From: Daucus carota subsp. sativus | Taxonomy: Eukaryota > Streptophyta > Magnoliopsida > Apiales > Apiaceae | Assembly (NCBI RefSeq): GCF_001625215.2 | Contig: NC_030387.2 | Location: forward strand, 30,031,606-30,095,605 | Reading direction: 5' to 3' | Length of the DNA stretch: 64,000 nt | Part shown: one piece after another, positions 24,159 to 35,744 of the stretch | Position numbering within the stretch: position 1 is the stretch's first letter | How the letters are laid out: every line of letters starts with the position of its first letter | Position numbers and translations under genes: made by a program | Notes under the pieces: model-generated | Seen by the model: only the letters and a program-made list of their open reading frames with translations | Databases searched by the model: none | What the model was told of the DNA's origin: nothing

Positions 24159-24589
24159 GTACTGGGTCATGTTCCTATGCTTTTAGCCAGATCTGATATT
24201 GACAAGGTGTTGCAGCATAACTGTATACGCAAAAAGTATATTATTTATTTGTGTATTATATTTTAAACATATATAACGATGAAAAAAATATATTTAGATT
24301 CAAGTGTAAAAATTTATTTAAAATTTATGATTCTACGAGCTTTAATGGTTCTATTTCCCACTTGAGTGCGATCCTGCACTGTAAATTTTTAATGGTGTTA
24401 ACACGCATAATTATTTGGTGTAAGATATGGCTAATTATGAAAACATTTTGCAACTTTTATGAGAGTAATATTATAAAAGCATTATGCCATATTTTGTTTT
24501 TCATATCCTAGAATCAAGTGTAAAATTCATATTTTCTATAAAAAAAAAAGTGTAAAATTCATATATGTTCTGTGGGTTTTATTTTGCAG

Positions 24590-24671
24590 CGGACTTTCTC
24601 GTAGCACTTCGGCCTTCGTTTCCGAAAGATGCTCAAAAACTGATTCTGGAGCTTCACCTTGCAAGAAATGA
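24590..24671 (+). other. Exon-like orphan segment
   Basis: After a good acceptor (TTTTGCAG) there is a GC-richer stretch of about 80 bases with a donor-like GTATGT at about 24672. One frame reads DFLVALRPSFPKDAQ then KLILELHLARNE; another reads GLSRSTSAFVSERC and stops. I do not recognise the family. It may be a stranded exon of a lost gene. Confidence 0.3.
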
Positions 24672-24719
24672 GTATGTTTTCTTATTTTATCCCAAGAATG
24701 TATTAAGTTGTTTTTAAAC

Positions 24720-25050
24720 GGAGATGCATGGTTGGAGGTGCCCTTAAGACATGATTGATTCTGAAGACTCTCGTCGAAGCAAAATTGTTAAGTGATCAAT
24801 CTCTCAAAATCCCAAGATGGCAGGATCATATTGTATTCTAATAAAGATGGACTGAGGATGTATCGGCGACAGGTCTTTCTTGGGCTACGCTGGGCAGCAC
24901 CTGATGCAGTTGGAAGTGGCTGCTCCTCCCTAAACGATCCCAGTTCTTGAGTGTTTCTGGCAATTAAAGGTTCTTCCAGGTATGGCGGAGCTATGCTATG
25001 CCCCGAGTACCATCCATCTTTCAAAAGATCATGTCTTAACGATCTAAAGT
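24720..25050 (+). pseudogene. Class III chitinase relic
   Basis: A degraded copy of the 3' part of the neighbouring intact chitinase. GATGCATGGTTGGAGGTGCC at about 24723 matches the coding stretch for DAWVGGA. Further on, FLGL..AAPDAVGSG, a changed LNDPSS segment and AIKGSSRYGGAML follow, aligning with residues about 250-290 of the intact protein, with frameshifts and stops. It lies 1.8 kb upstream in the same orientation, so it marks a local tandem duplication of which one copy died. The 5' two thirds, including the catalytic motif, is not recognisable. Confidence 0.85.
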
Positions 25051-26778
25051 TTTCTATGCAACATGAATCCTGTTCTGAGTATATACAGTTGAGAGAACAT
25101 TATCTCCTTTTTAATCTGCGCGCTCTGTGCCAAACTGCCAATATGTATGCATACGTCTATGAATGGTTGAACCCGGCCTGTTCTATTATTGTGATTTAGC
25201 TTTGGAGAAGCATCTAATCTAATTTGACTAGCTAGAATAAAGACCGCTTAATACGACTTAATTGTCACAACTTGATCCTTATAGACTTCTGTGCTGTTTT
25301 CGACGTTACTCAACTAATAACATATGAACAAAATGTACTTGGACTAGTCCGTTTGAAACTACTAAAAATGAGGACTATCATTCAATGGTCACATAATCTG
25401 CTCCTTCTAACGTGAGTTGTTGACAGCTACAGTTCAAGTAGTACTAAGTAAACTGGAAGCCTAATTTCTGGAAATCAAGCTCTGGGTAGAGATTTCAGCG
25501 ATGCAGCTATTTGTGTCGGTGTTGTCTCTAAACACGTTGTACATACACAACCTCTGAATTCTGCTGAAACACATGACTAATAGTATAAATGGACATTGCC
25601 AGTCTGCAAGATGTGAATCAAAACTCAAAATGGTAAATAAAAGAAGACGGTGGATCCATATAGTCCGACAAATCAACAATTCTCGTCGAAACAGATATTT
25701 GATATGACATTACTTGAACATCATCGTGTTTGAATCATTGTTTTATTCAACAATGAGAGAGGAACGTGAGTTCTGGCTCAAAGGAAGCTGAGTCCGTTGA
25801 ATGGTTTATTATGTTCCAAGCTGTAAAAAGTCCTAAAATGTTCATTACGAGTACTTAATTTCTGAATCTCAGCCCAAACAATTCACACGTGAATTTCACA
25901 ATAGTTTAATCACAATGTTGCATAGTTTATCTATTGGTAGTGGCTGCAAGACTTGGCTATGGCACGACTTGTGGCATGATAAAGATTTTTCCGCGCTGTA
26001 GGCTCCCCCACGACGTAAAGTTTGCTAGCATGCACTAGAAGAGATGCCTCTTGGGCACTTCTTAAATGTTTTCACCATGATCTCATTGCTCTAAGAGACA
26101 CCTGCATTTCAACGCTCCATTTCTTATACAAATGAGTGGACTTGGTCGCTTGGGATCCCCGGGAAGGTTCCTATCAGAGTATCAGTTCTTTTACTTGGTC
26201 TCTGGTTGTTTTTCCACAAGAAATTACCTACTCTGGACATCCAACTTACAGGGCTACAAATCTTCTAACAAATTCAAGGTTGCATCAATTGTGTGAACGT
26301 ATCTTGTACGTTGATAAATGTTAGTATGAGGCTAATAGTCCACATATCTCACGACCGGCTCTGCACATTTTTTTAAGAAAAATCAAAGCTGAATCGGCTG
26401 GTCATTCATTTATAATCATTATATGGCAGTATCGTAAACCATCATTCATAATTATACCTTTGTATTTCTGTCAGTATTTGATGGATGGTTGAATGTTTAG
26501 GACTGATAACAATGTTAGTTAAAGACAGGACAGTAATCTAAACAGGTTGCTTCAGTGGTTCTAGTGCAGAAAAACGACATTACAAGGGTCTCTAATTTCG
26601 CGAAGATTTATAGATAACTAAAACATTAGCAATGTGCAGACAATTGTGTATATCAACATCTCCGTACTTGTAAAGCTAAAGCTTATATATGTTTCATACA
26701 AGTTAAATGAATTCCACGATACGCAGATAATAAACAACAGTACTCATGTACCTTCGAAAGCACCATAAATTTTTCTGG
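25051..26778. other. Upstream region of the chitinase gene
   Basis: No gene recognised. Scattered short frames lack domains. The proximal part should hold the chitinase promoter; no element beyond the TATA box was assigned. Confidence 0.45.
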
Positions 26779-26787
26779 TATATAAAT
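26779..26787 (+). promoter_or_regulatory. TATA box of the chitinase gene
   Basis: TATATAAAT, 65 bases upstream of the ATG, leaving a short leader of about 40 bases if transcription starts about 30 bases downstream. Confidence 0.6.
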
Positions 26788-26827
26788 CAGATGCAGTCTC
26801 TGTATCTTACAGACACAAAAATAATAA

Positions 26828-27748
<921 letters not shown>

Positions 27749-28623
27749 TAGTTCCAAATTTGATCTTCTCAACCGCTTGCATTGAGTGCAGTCGGTGTGT
27801 CTTCTGAGTACTTGAGAGAATATTATTATGACATTATGTTTGTAATGAACCTTTGTTTAGATACTTCCTTTTAGTGTTACTTCTATGGAGAGTATATGCT
27901 ATATTGGTACCCTGTTTTTCTCGATACCTTGGTTCTGTTTTACTGGTCGCACAAGAGTACATAAAAATACATAATTTTCTCTAACTCACCCTCCAACGCT
28001 ACCGTCCTTCTATGTATAATTTTAACTAAGTTTCTATGAATGATTATATTTGTAAATTTGTAACAATATCATATCATCTATTATTATATTATAATAATAT
28101 TTCATTTATAACAAATTAAAATAATAATAATTTTTTATATTTAAGATATAGTCAATAAATATAATCAGTACCATTGAATCAAAATGTCTCACAAATTCGA
28201 CAAATTTTATATAATCTCTTATATAACTAATTTAGTCAATCATTATAATAAATCTCGTGATACTTTAATTATGTTCTAAAAATCTTTGATTAATATTTAT
28301 TTTTTTTTACCAATTTATCAACTTTATTAATTTTAACTAAAAATTCTTGATTTATTAGAAAATCTCTAATAAGTAATAGATAAATAAATCGATTAATTTT
28401 GATTACCAATTCCCACTCTCATAATGAATAATTATGTTTACTTGGGTATGAAAAAAAATTATGTTTTCTTGGGGAGTAATAATACTTTCAACGATATTCA
28501 TATTTTAGAACACAATTCCTATCTATCCGGGGAAGTTGAGTCAACAATTGGCTGCAACCAAGTACGTACTAAATAGAGTAGATAAGTAGATATTTTTTCA
28601 GAAGGTGGCAAAAGCTGTTCTGT
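27749..28623. other. Chitinase 3' UTR and intergenic DNA
   Basis: Very AT-rich from 28010 to 28450. No gene or bounded repeat was seen. Confidence 0.5.
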
Positions 28624-28888
28624 AGATACTCTCTATCTAGTACTAGTACACACAATACATTAGTATACACTTGCATTGCAGTGAAGCTTTCCTTTTTCGA
28701 TGCTCATTTCTTAAACCTCCTCTATATAGTACACATTTCTCTGCTTCTTACTCATCCCTCTCCCTCTATTTCTCCTCTCATCTTTCATTTCACCAACCAT
28801 TCTTCTCAGATCCCTTACCCTTTTTTACTTCCTGGATGCATCTCATTATATTCAATGACTATCTCTCCTCCTTGTACTCTTGTTGAAG
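28624..28888 (+). promoter_or_regulatory. Promoter and 5' UTR exon of desaturase copy 1
   Basis: The 20-mer AGATACTCTCTATCTAGTAC at 28624 recurs exactly at 32836 before copy 2, followed by alignable ACACA..ACATT, TGCATT..CAGTGAA and TCTCAGATCC blocks. A TATA-like CTATATAGTA lies near 28721. The leader ends TTGTTGAAG at a good GTAATG donor. The transcript start is not fixed. Confidence 0.65.
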
Positions 28889-30745
28889 GTAATGCCTTTT
28901 TACATTTTTTTTTAATTCTTTTTTGTTGTGTTCTGCAAGAACCTGCTTATCTGTACATGGGTCGAACTGTTTTTTTTTATATGTTTTGCTAAAGGTATGT
29001 TTCTTTTGACATGTGATATGCCCTAATCCAGACTTGTAAAGTTTGAGATATGGAGCACATTTTGGAACGTTTTCAGTTTGGATCTTTGTGTTTTTAAATA
29101 TATTTAATCTTTGATTGAGATCTGATGCCGTTGAGGTTATGCATTTTTTTATCTTAGTCGGGGTGCTGGTTTCAATAAAAAAAATTAATAATTCTTTTTT
29201 AATTTTCTGATCATGTTTGATCATGTTTAATTCTTAGAATAGCGCTACATACCCAATTCTGTTTTTCAAATTCTTTTGAAATGACAAATGACTGATTCTA
29301 ATTGGATTTCCACTATTATTAGTGGGGGTCAATTAATCATACATTGTCAACTAGATTTGAAAAAAAAATGTATGAACATTATTTTTTGGGTAGCTAGTAT
29401 TTTTCAAAATTTTAATATTTCATTGACGTCCCGACTAATCTCGAATAATTAATAAATTATTATTATTTCTAAATACATTTCGATTGGTTCTGTCCACTGC
29501 TCCAACGGCTAACGATCGATTACTCCTATGTGACTCAAGATATTAATATATAGAAATGAAGAACTCATGATATGGCATAATATAAATTATTCAAGTCATA
29601 TTCTCACCTCTACTAACTTTCAATTCTATTACACAATTCCCATTTCTCAGGGGAGTGAATACTTAATAGCTGGGGATTATATACCTCTAATAGTATATAA
29701 TTTGATTGTGCTATCTCTTTGACTCATGGAGTGATCTGCTTAATAACTCTAATGGGATCTCAATACATAAACAATCATTTTACCAGAAGAATGAGACGTC
29801 CAGGGGCAGATATGTACTTTTTGCAAAGTATCAGTAATTAATTTTACTTATGTAAACAACTGGGTGTGACTTAGATTTTTTAAATTTCAGATTTTCTAGA
29901 ACAATCACTTTTTAGTTAAGTGTCAGATTTCCGGTGGCTCTCATATTTTTATAATGATGGTCTTTTGCACGTAAAAAATCCAATTGTCCATAAACATAAA
30001 CATAAAGAGACTTTTACTTCACTATTAAGTAATTTGATTAAAATTGACAAAAGTGAGTACTTACATACTTAGCCTTTCCCACAAGTTTGTTTTTTTCTGC
30101 TTTTAGTCGGTAAGGTATGCATGAGACAAGTGGGTGGCTATTTCTTCACCAATACTATACCCAAAAGAAAACTTGTGGGTGATAATTACTTGCTAATGAC
30201 CTCAAGAGCTAGCAAACACCTTTTAGCGTATTCTAATAAAATGCCTACTTTTGGGTTCATCAAAGATTAGTGGGTATATTCTTTTTATGTAATAAGATCC
30301 TCTTTTTGGTAATTTACGATGATAAGTTATATGTGACTATCACATGCTTAGCTGACCTTTTCTCCCACAATATATGGGACCCACATGTCATGAGTCATGG
30401 GTTTTCTTAGCAGCTGTGGTTTGGCCCATCTGTGGATCATACTTAACAATATCTCTAATCTTCTTTAATTATGTGTAATAGAAAAATCAAAACATGTCAT
30501 TATCAGTAGTGTTCTATATTGGGGTCGGTCTTTAAATAAGTCAGTAAGTGCAAGGACTTTTTAATATAAATGCAGGAAATATATTTATATAATTTAGAAG
30601 ATTATATCAAATAATTATAAAATTATCATTAATTTGTATTATGTACTTAGGAGCATTTTTCCCGATTATACTTAGGAGATTAATTTATTACTTGTTCATT
30701 GGTGATTGAATTTTCTTGCCTGATTGATTTTAATTATCTTCACAG
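28889..30745 (+). other. 5' UTR intron of desaturase copy 1
   Basis: An 1857-bp intron, donor AAG|GTAATG and acceptor TTCACAG, 11 bases before the ATG. It contains a block (30319-30430) conserved in the copy 2 intron. Confidence 0.75.
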
Positions 30746-30756
30746 AAGTGAGCTCT

Positions 30757-32076
30757 ATGGTTAGTGAGAAGAAGTACATTACCATAGAAGATTTGGAGAA
30801 GCATAACAAGCCTGATGACCTGTGGATTTCGATCCAGGGCAAGGTGTACAATGTCACTCAGTGGTCTAAGGTACACCCTGGCGGAGATGTCCTTCTCTTG
30901 AATATGGCTGGCCAGGATGTGACTGATGCATTCATTGCTTTTCATCCCGCTAATGTTTGGGGACGTCTTGACAAGTTTTTTAATGGTTACCATATCAAAG
31001 ATTACAATGTGTCTGATGTATCGAAGGATTACAGGAAACTTGCTTCTGTGCTGGTGAAAGCTGGGATGTTTGAGAAAAAAGGCCACACTTTCACCTATTT
31101 TCTCTGTTTTGCTACTCTGTTGTTTATAGGATGTGTGTACGGTGTGTTGACATCAGACAGCATCATTGTTCATATGTTGTCAGCTGCAATGCTGGGACTT
31201 TCGTGGATTCAGATGGCGTATTTAGGTCATGATTCAGGGCATTATCAAGCCTTGGCGACTCGCAGATGGAACAAAGTTGCTGGGATTTTGATTGGGAACT
31301 GTGTTACTGGTATTAGCATTGCTTGGTGGAAGTGGACTCATAATGCTCACCACATAGCTTGCAATAGCCTCGACTACGACCCTGATCTCCAGCACTTGCC
31401 TATGCTTGCAGTTTCAGACACATTATTCCAATCAATAACATCAAAGTTTTATGAAAGGAAATTGACATTTGATCCGGTGGCTAAATTCTTCATCAGTTAT
31501 CAGCATTTGACCTACTATCCAGTAATGTGCGTTGCAAGGGTTAATCTCTACTTGCAGACTTTGTTATTGCTGTGCTCGAAGAGAAAAATAGCCGATAGAG
31601 GACTGAACATCTTTGGAACACTTGTTTTCTGGACCTGGTTTCCTCTACTTGTTTCGTGCTTGCCTAACTGGACCGAAAGAGTCATGTTTGTGCTGGTTAG
31701 CTTCTGCGTCTGTGCAGTACAACACGTTCAGTTTACATTGAACCATTTTGCTGGAGATACCTATGTTGGTCCTCCCAAGGGTACTAATTGGTTTGAAAAA
31801 CAGTCCGAAGGAACAATTAACATCAACTGCTATCCGTGGATGGATTGGTTTTACGGAGGCCTGCAGTTTCAGCTGGAGCATCATTTGTTTCCACGTCTAC
31901 CTCGGAGACAATTAAGAAGCGTTTCTCCTCTTGTGAAAGAGCTTTGCAAGAAGCACAATTTGCCTTACAGGAGCTTGTCATTCATTGAGGCTAATGTGAC
32001 AACTCTGAAGACACTGAAGACTGCTGCAATGCAGGCCAGGGGATTACTATGGGAAGCTGTCAATACTCATGGATGA
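30757..32076 (+). CDS. SLD1: Sphingolipid delta-8 long-chain base desaturase, copy 1
   Basis: A cytochrome b5-fusion desaturase of the ER that adds a delta-8 double bond to the long-chain base of plant sphingolipids. Single coding exon, 439 residues. Residues about 6-80 form the b5 domain with haem ligands His40 (in HPGG, 40-43) and His63. The desaturase domain has HDSGH (158-162), HNAHH (195-199) and QLEHH (372-376); Gln instead of His opening the third box is the mark of b5-fusion front-end enzymes. Several hydrophobic stretches (about 114-155, 285-325) anchor it. The ATG at 30757 follows the UTR intron acceptor. Copy 2, 2.3 kb downstream, is about 88% identical without gaps. Delta-6 acyl or delta-8 base specificity cannot be told from motifs alone; synteny with Arabidopsis SLD1 favours sphingolipid. 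Confidence 0.96.
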   Translation: MVSEKKYITIEDLEKHNKPDDLWISIQGKVYNVTQWSKVHPGGDVLLLNMAGQDVTDAFIAFHPANVWGRLDKFFNGYHIKDYNVSDVSKDYRKLASVLVKAGMFEKKGHTFTYFLCFATLLFIGCVYGVLTSDSIIVHMLSAAMLGLSWIQMAYLGHDSGHYQALATRRWNKVAGILIGNCVTGISIAWWKWTHNAHHIACNSLDYDPDLQHLPMLAVSDTLFQSITSKFYERKLTFDPVAKFFISYQHLTYYPVMCVARVNLYLQTLLLLCSKRKIADRGLNIFGTLVFWTWFPLLVSCLPNWTERVMFVLVSFCVCAVQHVQFTLNHFAGDTYVGPPKGTNWFEKQSEGTININCYPWMDWFYGGLQFQLEHHLFPRLPRRQLRSVSPLVKELCKKHNLPYRSLSFIEANVTTLKTLKTAAMQARGLLWEAVNTHG

Positions 32077-32835
32077 GAATTTCGAAAGCCTGTTTGCCAA
32101 ATTAATATCGAGATATTATTTGGTTTGGTGAGAAATCAAGGAGAGGATCAGGACATTCATCTGCTTTTTAATAGTATTTTCATATTATGTACTTATAAGT
32201 TGATAGTGCCCATTACTCCATTAGAAATATTTATGGGGCATCCAGACCTTAAAGCTAGATCTTTATATGAAGTATAATCACCTATGATTTTGATTTATAC
32301 AGTGTTCATTATTTATAAAAGAATTTTAATACTTAATGTGTTAGGTGTGCATTTTTGACAACTAAGAATCAAGAATTACTTCTAATAAAAAAATTGTGCT
32401 TCTCTCATTTTTTACCAGCTTGTGAAAAAATCAGAAACAGTTGAAGTTGGAAAATTAAGAAATCTAATTTGTGGTGGAAGTTCTACTTTTTACTAAAATC
32501 TGACAGAGTTTCTCAATCATTGTTTGATTTTTAAAGTGTCTAATCTAATTCTTTACATTTCAAAATTTACTTAAAAGTAGTCCATGAGTTCCACTATTTC
32601 TATACTTTTCTTCTTTTTTCACATTATTTATATATTATTTAAATATTATTTATATAATATTTCCTCTGAAATATCATGTGCACAAATTTGTAAACGACCC
32701 ATCAATTCTCGAACAAGCAAAACCGAGTCCACGTCGCCTATAAGGATGTGGCCCCACCTGCACAATACATACACATATCTGTACGTCGGCATAGATATTT
32801 TTAGAAAGATAGCAAAAGCTGTCAGCCTGTACAGT
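32077..32835. other. Spacer between desaturase copies
   Basis: 3' UTR of copy 1, then AT-rich DNA. 32545-32650 resembles part of the Stowaway element at 60516-60795 (TTTACATTTCAAAA..TTAC, GTCCATGAGTTCCACTA), a likely fragment. Confidence 0.5.
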
Positions 32836-33133
32836 AGATACTCTCTATCTAGTACACACACTACATTAACATACACATGCATTTCAGTGAACCATTCCTT
32901 TCTTTCACTCACATTTCTTAATCTCGGACCTTTCAAGTTTCAACATAGTTTAACACTTAATTTCAGCAGGCTCTATCATTCTTCTCCCCTTCAAGAACTC
33001 ATTTATCCCTCTCTTTGTCTTCTTATATTTGAACAACCCAATTTCTCAGATCCTTGCTTGTACAATTTGTGGATGCATTGAAAACACAGATTTTGTTCAA
33101 TGACCATCTCTCCTCCCTCTACTCTCCTTGAAG
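32836..33133 (+). promoter_or_regulatory. Promoter and 5' UTR exon of desaturase copy 2
   Basis: Starts with the same 20-mer as copy 1 and carries the alignable leader, including GGATGCAT, TTCAATGACCATCTCTCCTC and the final CTTGAAG before the GTAATG donor. The duplication unit therefore included the promoter. Confidence 0.65.
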
Positions 33134-34413
33134 GTAATGCATATGTTTCTTATATTTTCTTTGTTTGAAGTCGGAGGTTTTTACGAAACTATACATTTTT
33201 TAAGCAGAATTGATTATACGTACATTTTACCGTCCTCAGACCCTCGTGATACTATATGTTTGGTGGGTTATGAATATATGGTTATTTGTAAATGGGTTGC
33301 GGAGTTTCTTGTTTTGGTAAAAATGTATACATGACTATACTAGTTTACTTGAGTAATGCTAATACATATTTAGAATGTTAAAGCTTGGATCTTTGTGTCA
33401 TTGTGTGTATATTTATTTATAGTCTTGATTGAGATCTGAAAGGAATGAGATGGGGTAAGGTTAATTTTATTATAGTAGATAATTAATAACTTAGACAGAT
33501 CTGTATCATGTTTTTTGTGAAAATTAAGTTTTGTAAGTATAATTTCACAGTTACAATGAGATTTCTATTTTGTTTGCTTCAGTAGCTAATCACGTTAATT
33601 TCTGATTTTCTATCGATAATTTGAGTATAATTAGCTTGATAAGGACAAAGTGGTTGACTGTTTCTCATTAGTAGTGCACCCAGAAGAAAGATTGTGGTAT
33701 TTGTGGTTGATAATTTTTTCCTAATAAAATAAAAATAATAACATATAGAATCAAAGAATTGATATTTTTTTCCCAGTTGCCTAACACTACAAAGATCTAA
33801 CAATCCTGTACACAAGAAAGCATTTAGATCACACACAACTAGATTGTAGAGGAGCAGAGCCAGTGAGGTATATCCTTTTAATGAACTGAGATACCACTTA
33901 TTTAGTAATGAAGCTGATAAGTTACATGTGAATATCATCACATGGCAGCTGACCCTTTCTCCAACAATACAGGGCCCTCATGTCATCATGAGTCATGGGG
34001 TTTTTCTTAGCAGCAGTGTCTTGGCCTTTCTGCTGTATCTTTCCCAGTATTTTTTTAGTTTTTCGTGGCCTTATTAGACCCGCCCATTCAAATACAGAGT
34101 ATAATGTGACAAGAAATATTATAAAGAACAAAATTGTAGCGAATCTAAGTCTATTGCATTGCTCTTTTTATTTTAAAGTAGTGCTGGTCCTCCAAGTGAG
34201 TCTATCAATAGCTTTTTTTGCGAAAGATGTCGACTGTTCAAATTTCGGTAAAAATGTGTGTATGAGTGACAGTTTAAGGAACCTACTATAATCGTGCTTA
34301 CCTAGCAAAAGAACAAACAAGGTTTCTGTATATTTTATTCATCTGTGTGAGTGGTTTGCAATCCTCATTTATAGAATCTTGCATGATAATCCTCATATAT
34401 TTTGATTTCCCAG
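33134..34413 (+). other. 5' UTR intron of desaturase copy 2
   Basis: A 1280-bp intron, donor AAG|GTAATG, acceptor TTTCCCAG. It has the conserved block at 33912-34028. It is about 580 bp shorter than the copy 1 intron. Confidence 0.75.
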
Positions 34414-34415
34414 AA

Positions 34416-35744
34416 ATGAGCTTAATGGATGATGACAAAAAGTACATTACAATAGAGGAGTTGGAGAAGCATAACAAGCCTGATGACCTCTGGATTTCTA
34501 TCCAGGGCAAGGTTTACAATGTCACACAATGGGCTAAGGTACACCCTGGTGGAGAAGTCGCCCTTTTGAATATGGGTGGCCAGGATGTCACTGATGCATT
34601 CATTGCTTTTCATCCGAGTACTATTTGGCGACGTCTTGAAACGTTCTTTAATGGTTATCATATCAAAGATTACAAGGTTTCTGACGTGTCAAAGGATTAC
34701 AGAAAACTTTCGGCTGAGCTGGTGAAAGCTGGGATGTTTGAGAATAAAGGCCATCTTGTTATCTATAATCTGTGTTTTGTTAGTTTGATGCTTTATGGAT
34801 GTGTGTATGGCGTACTGAAATCAGATAGCTTTGGTGTTCATATGTTATCAGCTGCATTGTTGGGATTTTCGTGGATTCAAGTGGCATATTTAGGTCATGA
34901 TTCAGGACATTATCAAGCAATGGCGACTCGCGGATGGAACAAAATGGCTGGGATTCTGATTGGAAACTGTGTTACGGGTATTAGCATTGCTTGGTGGAAG
35001 TGGACTCATAATGCACACCACATTGCTTGCAATAGCCTTGACTATGACCCTGACCTCCAACACTTGCCAATGCTGGCAGTCTCAGACACTTTCTTTTGGT
35101 CAATAACATCAAAGTTTTATGAGAGGAAATTGACATTTGATCGAGTGGCTAAATTTTTTATAAGCTATCAGCATCTGACCTACTATCCAGTGATGTGTGT
35201 TGCAAGGGTCAATCTATATTTGCAGACATTGTTACTGTTGTGCTCAAAGAGAAAGATAGCAGATAGAGGACTTAACATACTCGGGACAATTATTTTCTGG
35301 ACTTGGTTCCCTCTACTTGTTTCGTGCTTGCCTAATTGGACAGAAAGAGTCATGTTTGTGCTGGTAAGCTTCTGCGTGTGTGCAATCCAACATGTACAAT
35401 TTACCTTGAACCATTTTGCCGGAGATACTTATCTAGGTCCTCCCAAGGGTACTAACTGGTTTGAAAAACAATCGGGAGGCACAATCAACATTTCATGCTA
35501 TCCATGGATGGATTGGTTCTACGGAGGACTACAGTTTCAGCTCGAGCATCATTTGTTTCCTCGTCTACCTCGGAGACAATTAAGGAACGTTTCTCCTCTA
35601 GTGAAAGAGCTTTGCAAGAAGCACAACATGCCTTATAGGAGCTTGTCGTTCTATGAGGCTAATGTGACAACTCTAAAGACACTGAAGTCTGCTGCTCTGC
35701 AGGCCAGGGGATTGTTGTGGGAAGCTGTCAATACTCATGGATGA
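34416..35744 (+). CDS. SLD2: Sphingolipid delta-8 long-chain base desaturase, copy 2
   Basis: Tandem paralogue of the upstream gene, same orientation and architecture. Counting from the second in-frame ATG (34425) it is 439 residues, gap-free against copy 1. An earlier ATG at 34416, 2 bases after the acceptor, would add MSL (442 residues); the aligned triplet in copy 1 is GTG, so the extension is specific to copy 2. HPGG, HDSGH, HNAHH and QLEHH are all kept. Most of the roughly 53 substitutions fall in the first 180 residues, around the b5-desaturase junction and first membrane span (residues 98-130), while the catalytic half is nearly fixed. This pattern suggests both are functional. Numbered here by position only, not by orthology to Arabidopsis SLD2. 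Confidence 0.95.
   Translation: MSLMDDDKKYITIEELEKHNKPDDLWISIQGKVYNVTQWAKVHPGGEVALLNMGGQDVTDAFIAFHPSTIWRRLETFFNGYHIKDYKVSDVSKDYRKLSAELVKAGMFENKGHLVIYNLCFVSLMLYGCVYGVLKSDSFGVHMLSAALLGFSWIQVAYLGHDSGHYQAMATRGWNKMAGILIGNCVTGISIAWWKWTHNAHHIACNSLDYDPDLQHLPMLAVSDTFFWSITSKFYERKLTFDRVAKFFISYQHLTYYPVMCVARVNLYLQTLLLLCSKRKIADRGLNILGTIIFWTWFPLLVSCLPNWTERVMFVLVSFCVCAIQHVQFTLNHFAGDTYLGPPKGTNWFEKQSGGTINISCYPWMDWFYGGLQFQLEHHLFPRLPRRQLRNVSPLVKELCKKHNMPYRSLSFYEANVTTLKTLKSAALQARGLLWEAVNTHG

Noticed and set aside
28671-28992. Overlapping plus-strand frames of 71 and 103 codons as a small gene
   Set aside because: They cover the desaturase leader and its intron donor; residues are low-complexity and not kept in the copy 2 leader.
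32584-33081. A 165-codon plus-strand frame
   Set aside because: It runs across a Stowaway fragment and the promoter/leader of desaturase copy 2; no domain, and the copy 1 equivalent is not open.
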